Assembly: GCF_000956465.1 (NCBI RefSeq)
Contig: NZ_JYJA01000040.1
Coordinates: 62,001 to 126,000, forward strand
Origin: Microbacterium trichothecenolyticum
GTDB taxonomy: Bacteria > Actinomycetota > Actinomycetes > Actinomycetales > Microbacteriaceae
Reading direction: 5' to 3'
DNA: 64,000 nt
Position 1 is the stretch's first letter, and each line of letters opens with the position of its first letter. Shown here piece after piece: positions 7,002 to 14,177 of this stretch. The position numbers and the translations under genes are program-made. Below the pieces are notes generated by a model that had not been told where the DNA came from, did no database searches, and was given only the letters and a program-made list of their open reading frames with translations.

Positions 7002-8366
7002 TCAGTCCAACAGCAGGGCGGGCTCCTCGAGGATCGACGCCACGTCGGCGATGAAGCGCGACATGCCGTCGCCGTCGACCACCCGGTGGTCGAAAGAGCC
7101 GGCGACCGTCGTCACCCACCGCGGGCGCACCTCGCCGTCGACCACCCACGGCTTCTGGCGGATGGTGCCGAGAGCGACGATGCCGGCCTCGCCGGGATTG
7201 ATGATCGGGGTGCCCGCGTCCATGCCGAAGACGCCGATGTTCGTGATCGTGATCGTGCCGCCGTGCTGGTCGGCCGGCGTCGTCTTGCCTTCGCGCGCCG
7301 TGAGCGTCAGCTTCTCGAGCGCGCGGGCGAGCTCGCGCATCGACAGATCCTGCGCGTCCTTGATGTTGGGCACGAGCAGGCCGCGCGGGGTCGCGGCGGC
7401 GATGCCGAGGTTCACGTAGCGGCGCACACGGATCTCGGCGCCGTTGTCGGCATCCACCCACGCCGCGTTCACCATCGGGGTGCGCCGGGCCGCCCAGATC
7501 ACGGCGCGCGCCATGATGAGCAGCGGCGACACCTTGATGTCGGCGAAGTCCGGCGAGGTCTTCAGCCGCTTGACGAGCTCCATCGTGCGGCTGGCGTCGA
7601 CGTCGGTCCACACCGACACGTGCGGGGCGGAATACGCCGACTGCACCATCGCCGACGACGTGGCCTTGCGCACGCCTCGCACCGCGATGGTCTCCTCGCG
7701 ACCGGCGGCATCGGGCGCGGGCGTCGAGGGAACCACGGCCGCCGGGCCAGGCGACGGGGCCGATGCCGATACGGGGATGGTCTCCTCGCGCACGTCGCCC
7801 CACTCGGGGGTCTCGATGTTGCGGAAGACGCTGGCCTGCGACGCGTGCCGCACGACGTCCTCGCGGGTCACCTCGCCGGCAGGGCCGCTGGGCGCGACTG
7901 CGGCCAGTTCCACCCCCAGGTCGCGCGCGAGCTTGCGGATCGGGGGCTTCGCGATGACGCCGACGGATGCTGCGACCCGTTCCTCGGCCGGAACCGCGGG
8001 CTTGCGCCGCCGCGACTGGACGTGTCCGCCCGTGCCGTAGCCGACGAGCACCGCACCCTCGTCGGCGGCCTCGGCGGGCTCGCCGTGCTCGGACTGTCCG
8101 ACGGTGGCCGGGGGCGCAGCATCCGTCTCCGAGGCGATCGTGATGATGGCCGCGCCGACGTTCACGGTCGCGCCCTCCGCGGCGAGCAGTTCGCCCACCG
8201 TGCCGGCGAACGGCGAGGGCAGCTCGACCAGCGACTTGGCGGTCTCGATCTCGACGAGCACGTCGTTGACGGCGACGCTGTCGCCGGGGCGGACGCGCCA
8301 CTGGACGATCTCGGCTTCGGTGAGGCCTTCGCCGACATCGGGGAGGACGAACGTCTGGGTGCTCAT
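7002..8366 (-). CDS. 2-oxo-acid dehydrogenase E2 (dihydrolipoamide acyltransferase)
   Basis: This 454-residue E2 has an N-terminal lipoyl domain with the lipoylated Lys44 in EIETAKSLVELPSP, an Ala/Pro linker, and a peripheral subunit-binding domain (PPIRKLARDLGVELAAVAPSGPAGEVTREDV). Another linker leads to the catalytic acyltransferase domain ending in SFDHRVVDGDG. There is one lipoyl domain only. It is the last gene of the E1alpha-E1beta-E2 operon, 35 bp after E1beta, with AAAGGCGA as ribosome-binding site. A branched-chain (Bkd) role fits the iso/anteiso fatty acids expected in Microbacteriaceae, but pyruvate specificity cannot be excluded. The E3 subunit is not in this window. Confidence 0.92.
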   Translation of the reverse strand: MSTQTFVLPDVGEGLTEAEIVQWRVRPGDSVAVNDVLVEIETAKSLVELPSPFAGTVGELLAAEGATVNVGAAIITIASETDAAPPATVGQSEHGEPAEAADEGAVLVGYGTGGHVQSRRRKPAVPAEERVAASVGVIAKPPIRKLARDLGVELAAVAPSGPAGEVTREDVVRHASQASVFRNIETPEWGDVREETIPVSASAPSPGPAAVVPSTPAPDAAGREETIAVRGVRKATSSAMVQSAYSAPHVSVWTDVDASRTMELVKRLKTSPDFADIKVSPLLIMARAVIWAARRTPMVNAAWVDADNGAEIRVRRYVNLGIAAATPRGLLVPNIKDAQDLSMRELARALEKLTLTAREGKTTPADQHGGTITITNIGVFGMDAGTPIINPGEAGIVALGTIRQKPWVVDGEVRPRWVTTVAGSFDHRVVDGDGMSRFIADVASILEEPALLLD

Positions 8367-8401
8367 AGGTCGCCTTTCGGTCGTTGAGCGTGTCGAAGCG
8401 G

Positions 8402-9424
8402 TCAGTACGCGAGGGAGCGGTCGACGGCCTCGAGGATGCGGTCGGCGTCGGGGAGGTAGGCGCCTTCGAGCTTGGCGGGCGGGAACGGGGTGTCGAAGCC
8501 CGACACCCGCAGCACCGGGGCCTCGAGCGCGTAGAAGGCGCGCTCCATCACGGTCGCCGCGACCTCGGAGCCGAGCGAGGTGAAGCCCGGGGCCTCCTGC
8601 GCGTAGACCATGCGGCCGGTGCGACGGACCGAGTCGAGGATGGGCCCGTAGTCCAGCGGAGAGAGCGAGCGGAGGTCGATGACCTCGATGCTCGTGCCCT
8701 CGGCCTCGGCGAGCACCGCGGCCTGCAGCATGGTCGTCACCATCGCGCCGTGTCCGACGAGGGTGATGTCGGTGCCACGGCGGACCACGCGGGAGGCGTG
8801 CAGCGGCAGGGCGCGCGCCGACGTGTCGACCTCGCCCTTCTGCCAGTACTTGCTCTTGGGCTCGAGGAAGATCACCGGGTCGGGCGAGGAGATGGCGTCC
8901 TGGATCATCCAGTAGCCGTCGTTCGGCGTCGACGGGCTCACGACCCGGAGGCCGGCCGTGTGCGTGAAGTACGCCTCGGGGCTCTCCTGGTGGTGCTCGA
9001 CCGCGCCGATGTGCCCGCCGTACGGGATGCGGATGACGACGGGCATCTGCAGCGCGCCCTCGTGGCGGTTCGTGAGCTTGGCGAGCTGCGTCGTGATCTG
9101 GTCGAACGCGGGGAACACGAACCCGTCGAACTGGATCTCGACGACCGGACGGAAGCCCGCCATCGCGAGTCCGATCGCGGTGCCCACGAGTCCCGACTCC
9201 GCGAGCGGGGTGTCGAGGACCCGCTGCTCGCCGAACTCGGCCTGCAGGCCCTCGGTCACGCGGAAGACGCCGCCGAGCTTGCCGATGTCCTCGCCCATGA
9301 GAAGGACGCGGTCGCTGCCGGCGAGCGCGGCGCGCAGCCCGGCGTTGATCGCCCGGCTGAACGGCAGGGTCTGCACCGCGGGGGCGGCGGCCTGGGCGGT
9401 CGCGGTGGTGGTCGGGGTGCTCAC
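8402..9424 (-). CDS. 2-oxo-acid dehydrogenase E1 component, beta subunit
   Basis: This 340-residue transketolase-like E1beta shows GEDIGKLGGVFRVTEGL near the N-terminus, PLAESGLVGTAIGLAMAGFRPVVEIQF, and PYGGHIGAVEHHQESPEAYF. A C-terminal transketolase domain carries IEVIDLRSLSPLD. GTG 9424 overlaps the E1alpha stop by 4 bp (GTGA); the longer open frame is a shadow of E1alpha. With E1alpha it forms the thiamine-diphosphate decarboxylase that acylates the E2 lipoyl group. The close match of all three subunits to Bkd complexes supports branched-chain 2-oxo acids as substrates. Confidence 0.93.
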   Translation of the reverse strand: MSTPTTTATAQAAAPAVQTLPFSRAINAGLRAALAGSDRVLLMGEDIGKLGGVFRVTEGLQAEFGEQRVLDTPLAESGLVGTAIGLAMAGFRPVVEIQFDGFVFPAFDQITTQLAKLTNRHEGALQMPVVIRIPYGGHIGAVEHHQESPEAYFTHTAGLRVVSPSTPNDGYWMIQDAISSPDPVIFLEPKSKYWQKGEVDTSARALPLHASRVVRRGTDITLVGHGAMVTTMLQAAVLAEAEGTSIEVIDLRSLSPLDYGPILDSVRRTGRMVYAQEAPGFTSLGSEVAATVMERAFYALEAPVLRVSGFDTPFPPAKLEGAYLPDADRILEAVDRSLAY

Positions 9425-10551
9425 GCTGCGCCTCCTTCGAAGGATGCCTCGTAGTCGGCGAGCCACTGCCGCTGCTCGTCGATCAGCGGATGCTGCTCGG
9501 AGTAGACGTGCGCGAACATGTCGTCGCGCTCGAGCCCGCCGAGCGCGTTGGTGCGGGTGCGGACGTCGTCGGCGAGCGCCTGCGACTCGGCATCCACGTC
9601 CGCGAAGAACGCTTCCGACGCGCCGCGGCCGATGAGGAACGCCTTCATGCGCGCGATCGGGTCGCGGCGGCGCCACGACTCCTCCTCGTCGGAGGTGCGG
9701 TACTTGGTGGGGTCGTCGCTCGTGGTGTGCGCGCCGAGGCGGTAGGTCATGGCTTCGATCGCCTGCGGTCCGCCGCCGGCGCGCGCCTCGTCGAGCGCGG
9801 TGCGCGTGACGGCCCAGCTCGCGAGCACATCGTTGCCGTCGATCAGCGTGCTCGGCATGCCGTAGCCCTCACCGCGCTTGTACAGCGGCGAGCGCGACTG
9901 CGTCGCGACGGGCACCGAGATCGCCCACTGGTTGTTCTGCAGGAAGAACACCTCGGGCGTGCGGTAGCTGTTCGCGAAGACCATCGCCTCATGCACGTCA
10001 CCCTGGCTGGAGGCGCCGTCGCCGTAGTAGACGATGACGGCCTCGTCGCGGTCCAGGTCGCCGGTGCCGCAGCGCCCGTCGAAGACGAGGCCCATTCCGA
10101 AGCCCGTGGCGTGCAGCGTCTGCGAGCCGAGCACGAGGGTGTAGATGTGCGTGTTGCCGTTCTTCGGGTCGGTCGGGTCCCACCCGCCGTGCGTCAGTCC
10201 GCGCATCACGCGGATGATGTCGATCGGGTCGACGCCGCGGATCTTCGTGACCACGTGCTCGCGGTAGGACGGGAAGAGGTGGTCCTGCGCGCGCGCGGCG
10301 CGGGCCGAACCCACCTGGGCGGCCTCCTGCCCGTGGCTCGGCGGCCAGAGGGCGAGCTGCCCCTGCCGCTGGAGGTTCGTCGCCTGCACGTCGAACGCGC
10401 GGATGACGGCCATATCGCGGTAGAACGTCTCGAGGTCGGCATCGCCGAGACTCTCGACGGCCTCCCGATACGGTTCGGCGGCAGGGCTCGGTGCGAACGT
10501 TCCGTCCGCCTCCAGAAACCGCACCAGGGCGTGATCGTCGACCGGGATCAT
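9421..10551 (-). CDS. 2-oxo-acid dehydrogenase E1 component, alpha subunit
   Basis: This 376-residue E1alpha has the thiamine-diphosphate motif beginning GDGASSQGD at about residue 175 and ending QNN, followed by the substrate-loop region SRSPLYKRGEGYGMP and YRLGAHTTSDDPTKYR. It is the first gene of the E1alpha-E1beta-E2 operon. The -10 box TAGCGT lies exactly 6 nt before the ATG, so the operon mRNA is probably leaderless. The complex oxidatively decarboxylates 2-oxo acids to acyl-CoA. A HisC-type aminotransferase lies just upstream in the same direction under its own promoter. Confidence 0.93.
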   Translation of the reverse strand: MIPVDDHALVRFLEADGTFAPSPAAEPYREAVESLGDADLETFYRDMAVIRAFDVQATNLQRQGQLALWPPSHGQEAAQVGSARAARAQDHLFPSYREHVVTKIRGVDPIDIIRVMRGLTHGGWDPTDPKNGNTHIYTLVLGSQTLHATGFGMGLVFDGRCGTGDLDRDEAVIVYYGDGASSQGDVHEAMVFANSYRTPEVFFLQNNQWAISVPVATQSRSPLYKRGEGYGMPSTLIDGNDVLASWAVTRTALDEARAGGGPQAIEAMTYRLGAHTTSDDPTKYRTSDEEESWRRRDPIARMKAFLIGRGASEAFFADVDAESQALADDVRTRTNALGGLERDDMFAHVYSEQHPLIDEQRQWLADYEASFEGGAA

Positions 10552-10557
10552 GAATTC

Positions 10558-10563
10558 ACGCTA
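10558..10563 (-). promoter_or_regulatory. -10 box of the 2-oxo-acid dehydrogenase operon (leaderless)
   Basis: TAGCGT on the minus strand lies 6 nt before the E1alpha ATG. Just upstream, TGCATGCG occurs twice (10572-10579 and 10586-10593, 14 bp apart), covering the spacer and possibly binding a regulator. Confidence 0.5.
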
Positions 10564-10646
10564 TCTCTCCGTGCATGCGCGATTCTGCATGCGTTCGACA
10601 ACGAATGCCGGGAACCACCAGGCGCGATCGACAACCGCACCGGCCG

Positions 10647-11735
10647 TCATCCCTCACGGCGGGCGGCGACCGTCGCCGCGATCCGCAGCACCTGTTCGAC
10701 GGATTCCTCCTCGCCGACCGAGATCCGGATGCCGTCGCCGGCGAAGGGCCGCACGATCAGTCCGGCCTCCTCGAACGTCGCCGCGAACGCCGTCGTGTCG
10801 TCGCCGGTGGGCAGCCACACGAAGTTGCCCTGCGCCACGGGGACGTCCCACCCGGCCTGGCGCAGACCCGCCGCCAGCCGGTCGCGACGATCGGCGATCA
10901 CGCGGACGCGCTCGAGCAGCTCGTCCTCGGCGTCGAGGCTCGCCAGCGCGGCCTCCTCGCCGTGGGCGGTGACCGACAGCGGGATCGCGGTGCTGCGGGC
11001 GGCGTCCAGCACGCGCGGATGCCCGATCGCGTACCCGACGCGGAGCGCGGCGAGCCCGTACGCCTTCGAGAAGGTGCGGAGCACGACGACGTTGGGGTGG
11101 CCCGACCCTCCGAGCACCCGCAGCCCGTCGACCGACTCGGGGTCGGTGACGAACTCGGCGTAGGCCTCGTCGAGGATGACGAGCACGTCGGACGGCACCT
11201 TCTCGACGAAGGCGTCGAACTCGACCTGTGTGACGATCGGCCCGGTGGGGTTGTTGGGGCTGCACACGATGATCGCGCGCGTGCGGTCGGTGATCGCCGC
11301 CGCCATGGCGTCGAGGTCGTGCCGGGCGCCCTCGGCGAGCGGCACCTGCACGGCGGTGGCGCCGGCGACGACAGCGAGCCACGGATACGCCTCGAACGAG
11401 CGCCAGGCGTAGATGACCTCGTCGCCCGGGCCCGAGGTCGCCAGCACGAGCTGCGCGAGGATCGAGACGCTGCCGGCGCCGATGTGGACGGAGTCGGCGC
11501 CGACGCCGAATCGCTCGGCCAGCCGTTCGCGCAGGCGTGCGGCCGTCGCATCCGGATATCTGTTCAGCGCCGACGCGTTCCGCACCCGCTCGAGCACTCC
11601 GGGCAGGGGGTCGAAGGGGTTCTCGTTGCTCGACAGCTTGAAAGCGTCTGCGCCGGCCTGCCGGCCCTGCTTGTACGGCGGCAGCGCGGCGACCTCGGGG
11701 CGCACGCGGACGGGGATCTCGGGGGCGTCGGTCAC
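10647..11735 (-). CDS. HisC-type PLP aminotransferase (histidinol-phosphate or aromatic amino acid)
   Basis: This 362-residue class I/II aminotransferase has the N-terminal phrase KLSSNENPFDPLP typical of HisC/Pat, CSPNNPTGP, a Tyr/Asp pair in ILDEAYAEF, and the PLP lysine in TFSKAYGLAALRVGY. A GTG start at 11735 is preceded at 6 nt by a TAGACT box. It could be the second HisC copy or the aromatic aminotransferase Pat that actinobacteria often carry outside the his operon; isolation from other his genes favours Pat. The 95-bp gap and separate -10 box downstream suggest it is not strictly co-transcribed with the 2-oxo-acid dehydrogenase genes. Confidence 0.88.
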   Translation of the reverse strand: MTDAPEIPVRVRPEVAALPPYKQGRQAGADAFKLSSNENPFDPLPGVLERVRNASALNRYPDATAARLRERLAERFGVGADSVHIGAGSVSILAQLVLATSGPGDEVIYAWRSFEAYPWLAVVAGATAVQVPLAEGARHDLDAMAAAITDRTRAIIVCSPNNPTGPIVTQVEFDAFVEKVPSDVLVILDEAYAEFVTDPESVDGLRVLGGSGHPNVVVLRTFSKAYGLAALRVGYAIGHPRVLDAARSTAIPLSVTAHGEEAALASLDAEDELLERVRVIADRRDRLAAGLRQAGWDVPVAQGNFVWLPTGDDTTAFAATFEEAGLIVRPFAGDGIRISVGEEESVEQVLRIAATVAARREG

Positions 11736-11741
11736 GCCCCG

Positions 11742-11747
11742 AGTCTA
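11742..11747 (-). promoter_or_regulatory. -10 box for a leaderless aminotransferase mRNA
   Basis: TAGACT on the minus strand lies 6 nt before the GTG start of the HisC-type gene. The same hexamer precedes zur (2613-2618) and the membrane-protein pair at 20091-20096. Confidence 0.5.
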
Positions 11748-11845
11748 CGAGCGGGGAATCAGTCGCGCCTCCCATGCAGGGGCGCCGCACAGCCCGGTGT
11801 GGCTCCTATCGGTCGTGGGCAGGGGCGTGGAAGACTGGGCGGACT

Positions 11846-12235
11846 ATGGGCTTCCTCATCCGCGTGGTCATCAACGCCTTCGCGATCTGGGTCGTCACCC
11901 TGATCCCGGCGCTCCAGGTCTCGGTCATCCCGTTCCCACCGGGCGAGACGCTCCAGCTGATCCTGACGCTGCTGATCGTCGCCGCGATCTTCGCGCTCGT
12001 GAACACGATCATCGGCACGGTCATCAAGGTGCTGGCGTTCCCGCTCTACATCCTGACGCTGGGTCTCATCGGCCTCCTCATCAACGCGTTCCTGCTCTGG
12101 CTCACCGCGTGGTTCACGAGCTTCTGGAACTGGGGCCTGCGGGTCGAGGACTTCTGGTGGGGTGTGGTCGCCGCGATCATCATCACCCTGATCAACTGGG
12201 TCGTCGGCATCATCATCCGCCCGCGCAAGGACTGA
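11846..12235 (+). CDS. Phage-holin-4 superfamily (YvlD-like) membrane protein
   Basis: This 129-residue integral membrane protein has four hydrophobic helices (about residues 3-27, 36-57, 60-86 and 99-123), a short Trp-rich loop, and a basic end RPRKD. It matches the YvlD/holin-4 superfamily, which is widespread in bacterial chromosomes and not tied to prophages; B. subtilis YvlD belongs to an envelope-stress locus. ATG 11846 is chosen because the hydrophobic domain begins there; the upstream extension is Arg-rich and non-conserved in style. It is transcribed alone, convergent with the WXG-like/hydrolase pair. Confidence 0.8.
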   Translation: MGFLIRVVINAFAIWVVTLIPALQVSVIPFPPGETLQLILTLLIVAAIFALVNTIIGTVIKVLAFPLYILTLGLIGLLINAFLLWLTAWFTSFWNWGLRVEDFWWGVVAAIIITLINWVVGIIIRPRKD

Positions 12236-12236
12236 C

Positions 12237-13739
12237 TCACCCCTCACCCCGGGTCGCCGAGAACTCGGTCACCTCGACCGATTCGGCGCGCGCGAGATCG
12301 GCGAAGACGTCTCGCAAGGCGTCGACCCGCGGGTCGGTCGAGGCATCGACCAGAGCCGCCGTCTCGGCGTAGGCGTTGAGCCGGTGGGCGGGCAGCCGGG
12401 GCTCGTCGGTGCCGACGTCGGGATCGAAGACGCGTTCCGCGACGAAGCTCCCCGCCGCGCCGACCGCGCCGGCGTGGCCACCGCCGGCGAGCCCGGCGAC
12501 CGGGTCGTCGGTGTGCCGGAGCGTCACGCTGAGGGTGCCCGATCCGACGTCGGTGTCGACGGGCGACCCGATCGAGACCAGCGTCCGCGTGTCGTAGCCG
12601 CCTTCCAGCGCCAGATGCCCGGCGATCATCGCCCCCTGCGAGAACCCGAACACGTGCACGGTGTCGCCGGGCTCCACGCCCGCCTGGTCGAGGGCGGCCC
12701 GGGTCGCCGCGTAGGAGTCCGACGTCCTGCCCGCGTACAGCTCCACGTTGGATGCGTTGTCCCACGGCTCTTCGCCGCCCGCGCCGAACGACTGCATGCC
12801 CGCGATGTACACGGCGAACTGCCGCGACCCGTCCGGCATCGCGTACCGCTCGATGCGCACCTGCGAGTCACCGGCCCCCGGCATCCGCTCGGTCACCGCC
12901 ACGAGGCTCTGCGGCGCGACCGATGCGGGCGACCGAGACGGCCGGGACGCGGCGACGCCGGCTGAGGTCGCGCCCGCCGGCGGGCCGGCGACGACCGGAG
13001 CCACCGTGACCGGACCCGCCGTGCCCGAGAGCCGCGCGTCGCGCGACAGCCTCCCGGCACCCGCGACCCCGGCGACGGCGGCGCCACCGAGCGTGAGCAG
13101 CCCGGCGGCGGCGCCGGCCACGATGGAACCGGGATCGCTGACCTCGCCGCCGACGACCACGCCCCACTGCGTGGCCTGGCGGACGAGCTCCGACGGCCAC
13201 ATGACAGCGCGCTCGAACTGGGCGCCGAGTGCGATGCGCCACGCATCGGGGTGCGCGTCGACGAGGGCGGTCATGCGGGCGTCGAGCCGTTGCGCGCGGT
13301 CGGTGTCGCCAGCGAGAACGGCGGCCCGGTGCGCCGCCTCGATCTCCACCATCTCGTACGCCCAGCCGGCTTCCCGCAGCGCGCCGGCGATCTCGTCGGC
13401 CTCGGCCCGCACCGCCTCGAGGTTCGCGGCGAGCACGGATGCTGCGCCCCGGGCATCGGCGGTGTACTCCGGGTGCGCCCCCAGCTCGGCGCGGAGTGCA
13501 CGCAGTCGCTCGCCGATCGCGGTGAGCTCCTCCCGCGCGGTGTCGAAGCGGACCGCCGCTGCCGAGAGCGTCGCGGTGTCGACCGCGACCGCACCCCCGC
13601 CGCGGATCTGAAGGCCGTCGTCGACGCGCGGCCAGCGCTCGGCGAGGAGGCCGACGGCGCCCTCGTTCGGGCCGAGCCGCCCCACCTCCGGCGCCAACTC
13701 CGGATCGAGGAGGTTCGGGCCGGGCTTCGTGTCGCTCAT
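12237..13739 (-). CDS. Large alpha/beta hydrolase with helical N-terminal region
   Basis: The protein has about 500 residues. The first 230 are Ala/Glu-rich helices resembling the long helical N-termini of type VII-linked proteins. A short hydrophobic stretch (AGLLTLGGAAVAGVAG) and a Ser/Pro/Ala linker follow. A C-terminal alpha/beta hydrolase-like domain has the nucleophile elbow GFSQG, an upstream VYIAGMQ strand and a late HRLNAY, which may hold the catalytic His. ATG 13739 overlaps the stop of the small WXG-like gene by 4 bp. The pairing recalls actinobacterial loci where a WXG-like protein is coupled to a DUF1023-like hydrolase. No signal peptide is seen; export, if any, would need a type VII-like route. 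The substrate is unknown. Confidence 0.7.
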   Translation of the reverse strand: MSDTKPGPNLLDPELAPEVGRLGPNEGAVGLLAERWPRVDDGLQIRGGGAVAVDTATLSAAAVRFDTAREELTAIGERLRALRAELGAHPEYTADARGAASVLAANLEAVRAEADEIAGALREAGWAYEMVEIEAAHRAAVLAGDTDRAQRLDARMTALVDAHPDAWRIALGAQFERAVMWPSELVRQATQWGVVVGGEVSDPGSIVAGAAAGLLTLGGAAVAGVAGAGRLSRDARLSGTAGPVTVAPVVAGPPAGATSAGVAASRPSRSPASVAPQSLVAVTERMPGAGDSQVRIERYAMPDGSRQFAVYIAGMQSFGAGGEEPWDNASNVELYAGRTSDSYAATRAALDQAGVEPGDTVHVFGFSQGAMIAGHLALEGGYDTRTLVSIGSPVDTDVGSGTLSVTLRHTDDPVAGLAGGGHAGAVGAAGSFVAERVFDPDVGTDEPRLPAHRLNAYAETAALVDASTDPRVDALRDVFADLARAESVEVTEFSATRGEG

Positions 13740-14038
13740 CGTCGCGCCCCCGGGAAGAGGCCGGGGAAGGAACCCGCGAACGCGGCGCGGTCCTGCGCAC
13801 GGGAGACGTCGTACCGGGCCGTCTCGGCCAGGCACGCGAGGCCGGACACATCACCGGCCCACCGCGTCGCCCGATCGTGGAACGCTGTCGCGGCCTTCGC
13901 CTGCCAGTCGACGGCGTCGGCGAGTCCGCGGGCGACGAGCGCGGCGTCCGTGATCCGCTCGATGATCCGCGCCAGCTCGCGCGCGACCTGGGCCAGCTGG
14001 TGAGACGCCGCGTCGGCGGCCGGTTCAAGCAGTGTCAC
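13736..14038 (-). CDS. Small WXG100-like helical protein
   Basis: This 100-residue, Ala-rich, all-helical protein has the segment DWQAKAATAFHDRATRW, which resembles the WxG turn and following AAxAF helix of WXG100/ESAT-6-like proteins, although the Gly is replaced. It begins with GTG at 14038 and its stop overlaps the next start by 4 bp, so it and the hydrolase are made together. It may be a secretion partner or chaperone of the hydrolase. The identification rests on pattern and size only. Confidence 0.6.
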   Translation of the reverse strand: MTLLEPAADAASHQLAQVARELARIIERITDAALVARGLADAVDWQAKAATAFHDRATRWAGDVSGLACLAETARYDVSRAQDRAAFAGSFPGLFPGARR

Positions 14039-14125
14039 CCGTCGATCGTCGCGGGAAGGGACGTTCCCGCGACCGCCCGCGCGACGATCTGTTCACGGCG
14101 CAGGGCCGCACCCCGGATGTGGAGG

Positions 14126-14157
14126 AGGGGCGCCGCTCCTTTCGGAACGACGCCCCT
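14126..14157 (-). terminator. Terminator-like hairpin after the nuclease gene
   Basis: Fourteen-nt arms (14126-14139 and 14144-14157) pair fully if G-U pairs are allowed, with a 4-nt loop. It lies about 20 nt beyond the stop of the secreted nuclease gene. No T-run follows, as is usual in high-GC actinobacteria. Confidence 0.6.
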
Positions 14158-14177
14158 GAGGGCGGAGCGATCGCGGG

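Noticed and set aside
10572..10593. TGCATGCG direct repeat as a defined regulator site
   Set aside because: Two 8-bp copies are noted beside the promoter but are too short, and no regulator is adjacent, to assign a function.
11846..12235. Prophage holin
   Set aside because: The superfamily name suggests phage, but YvlD-type proteins are ordinary chromosomal membrane proteins and no other phage genes are nearby.
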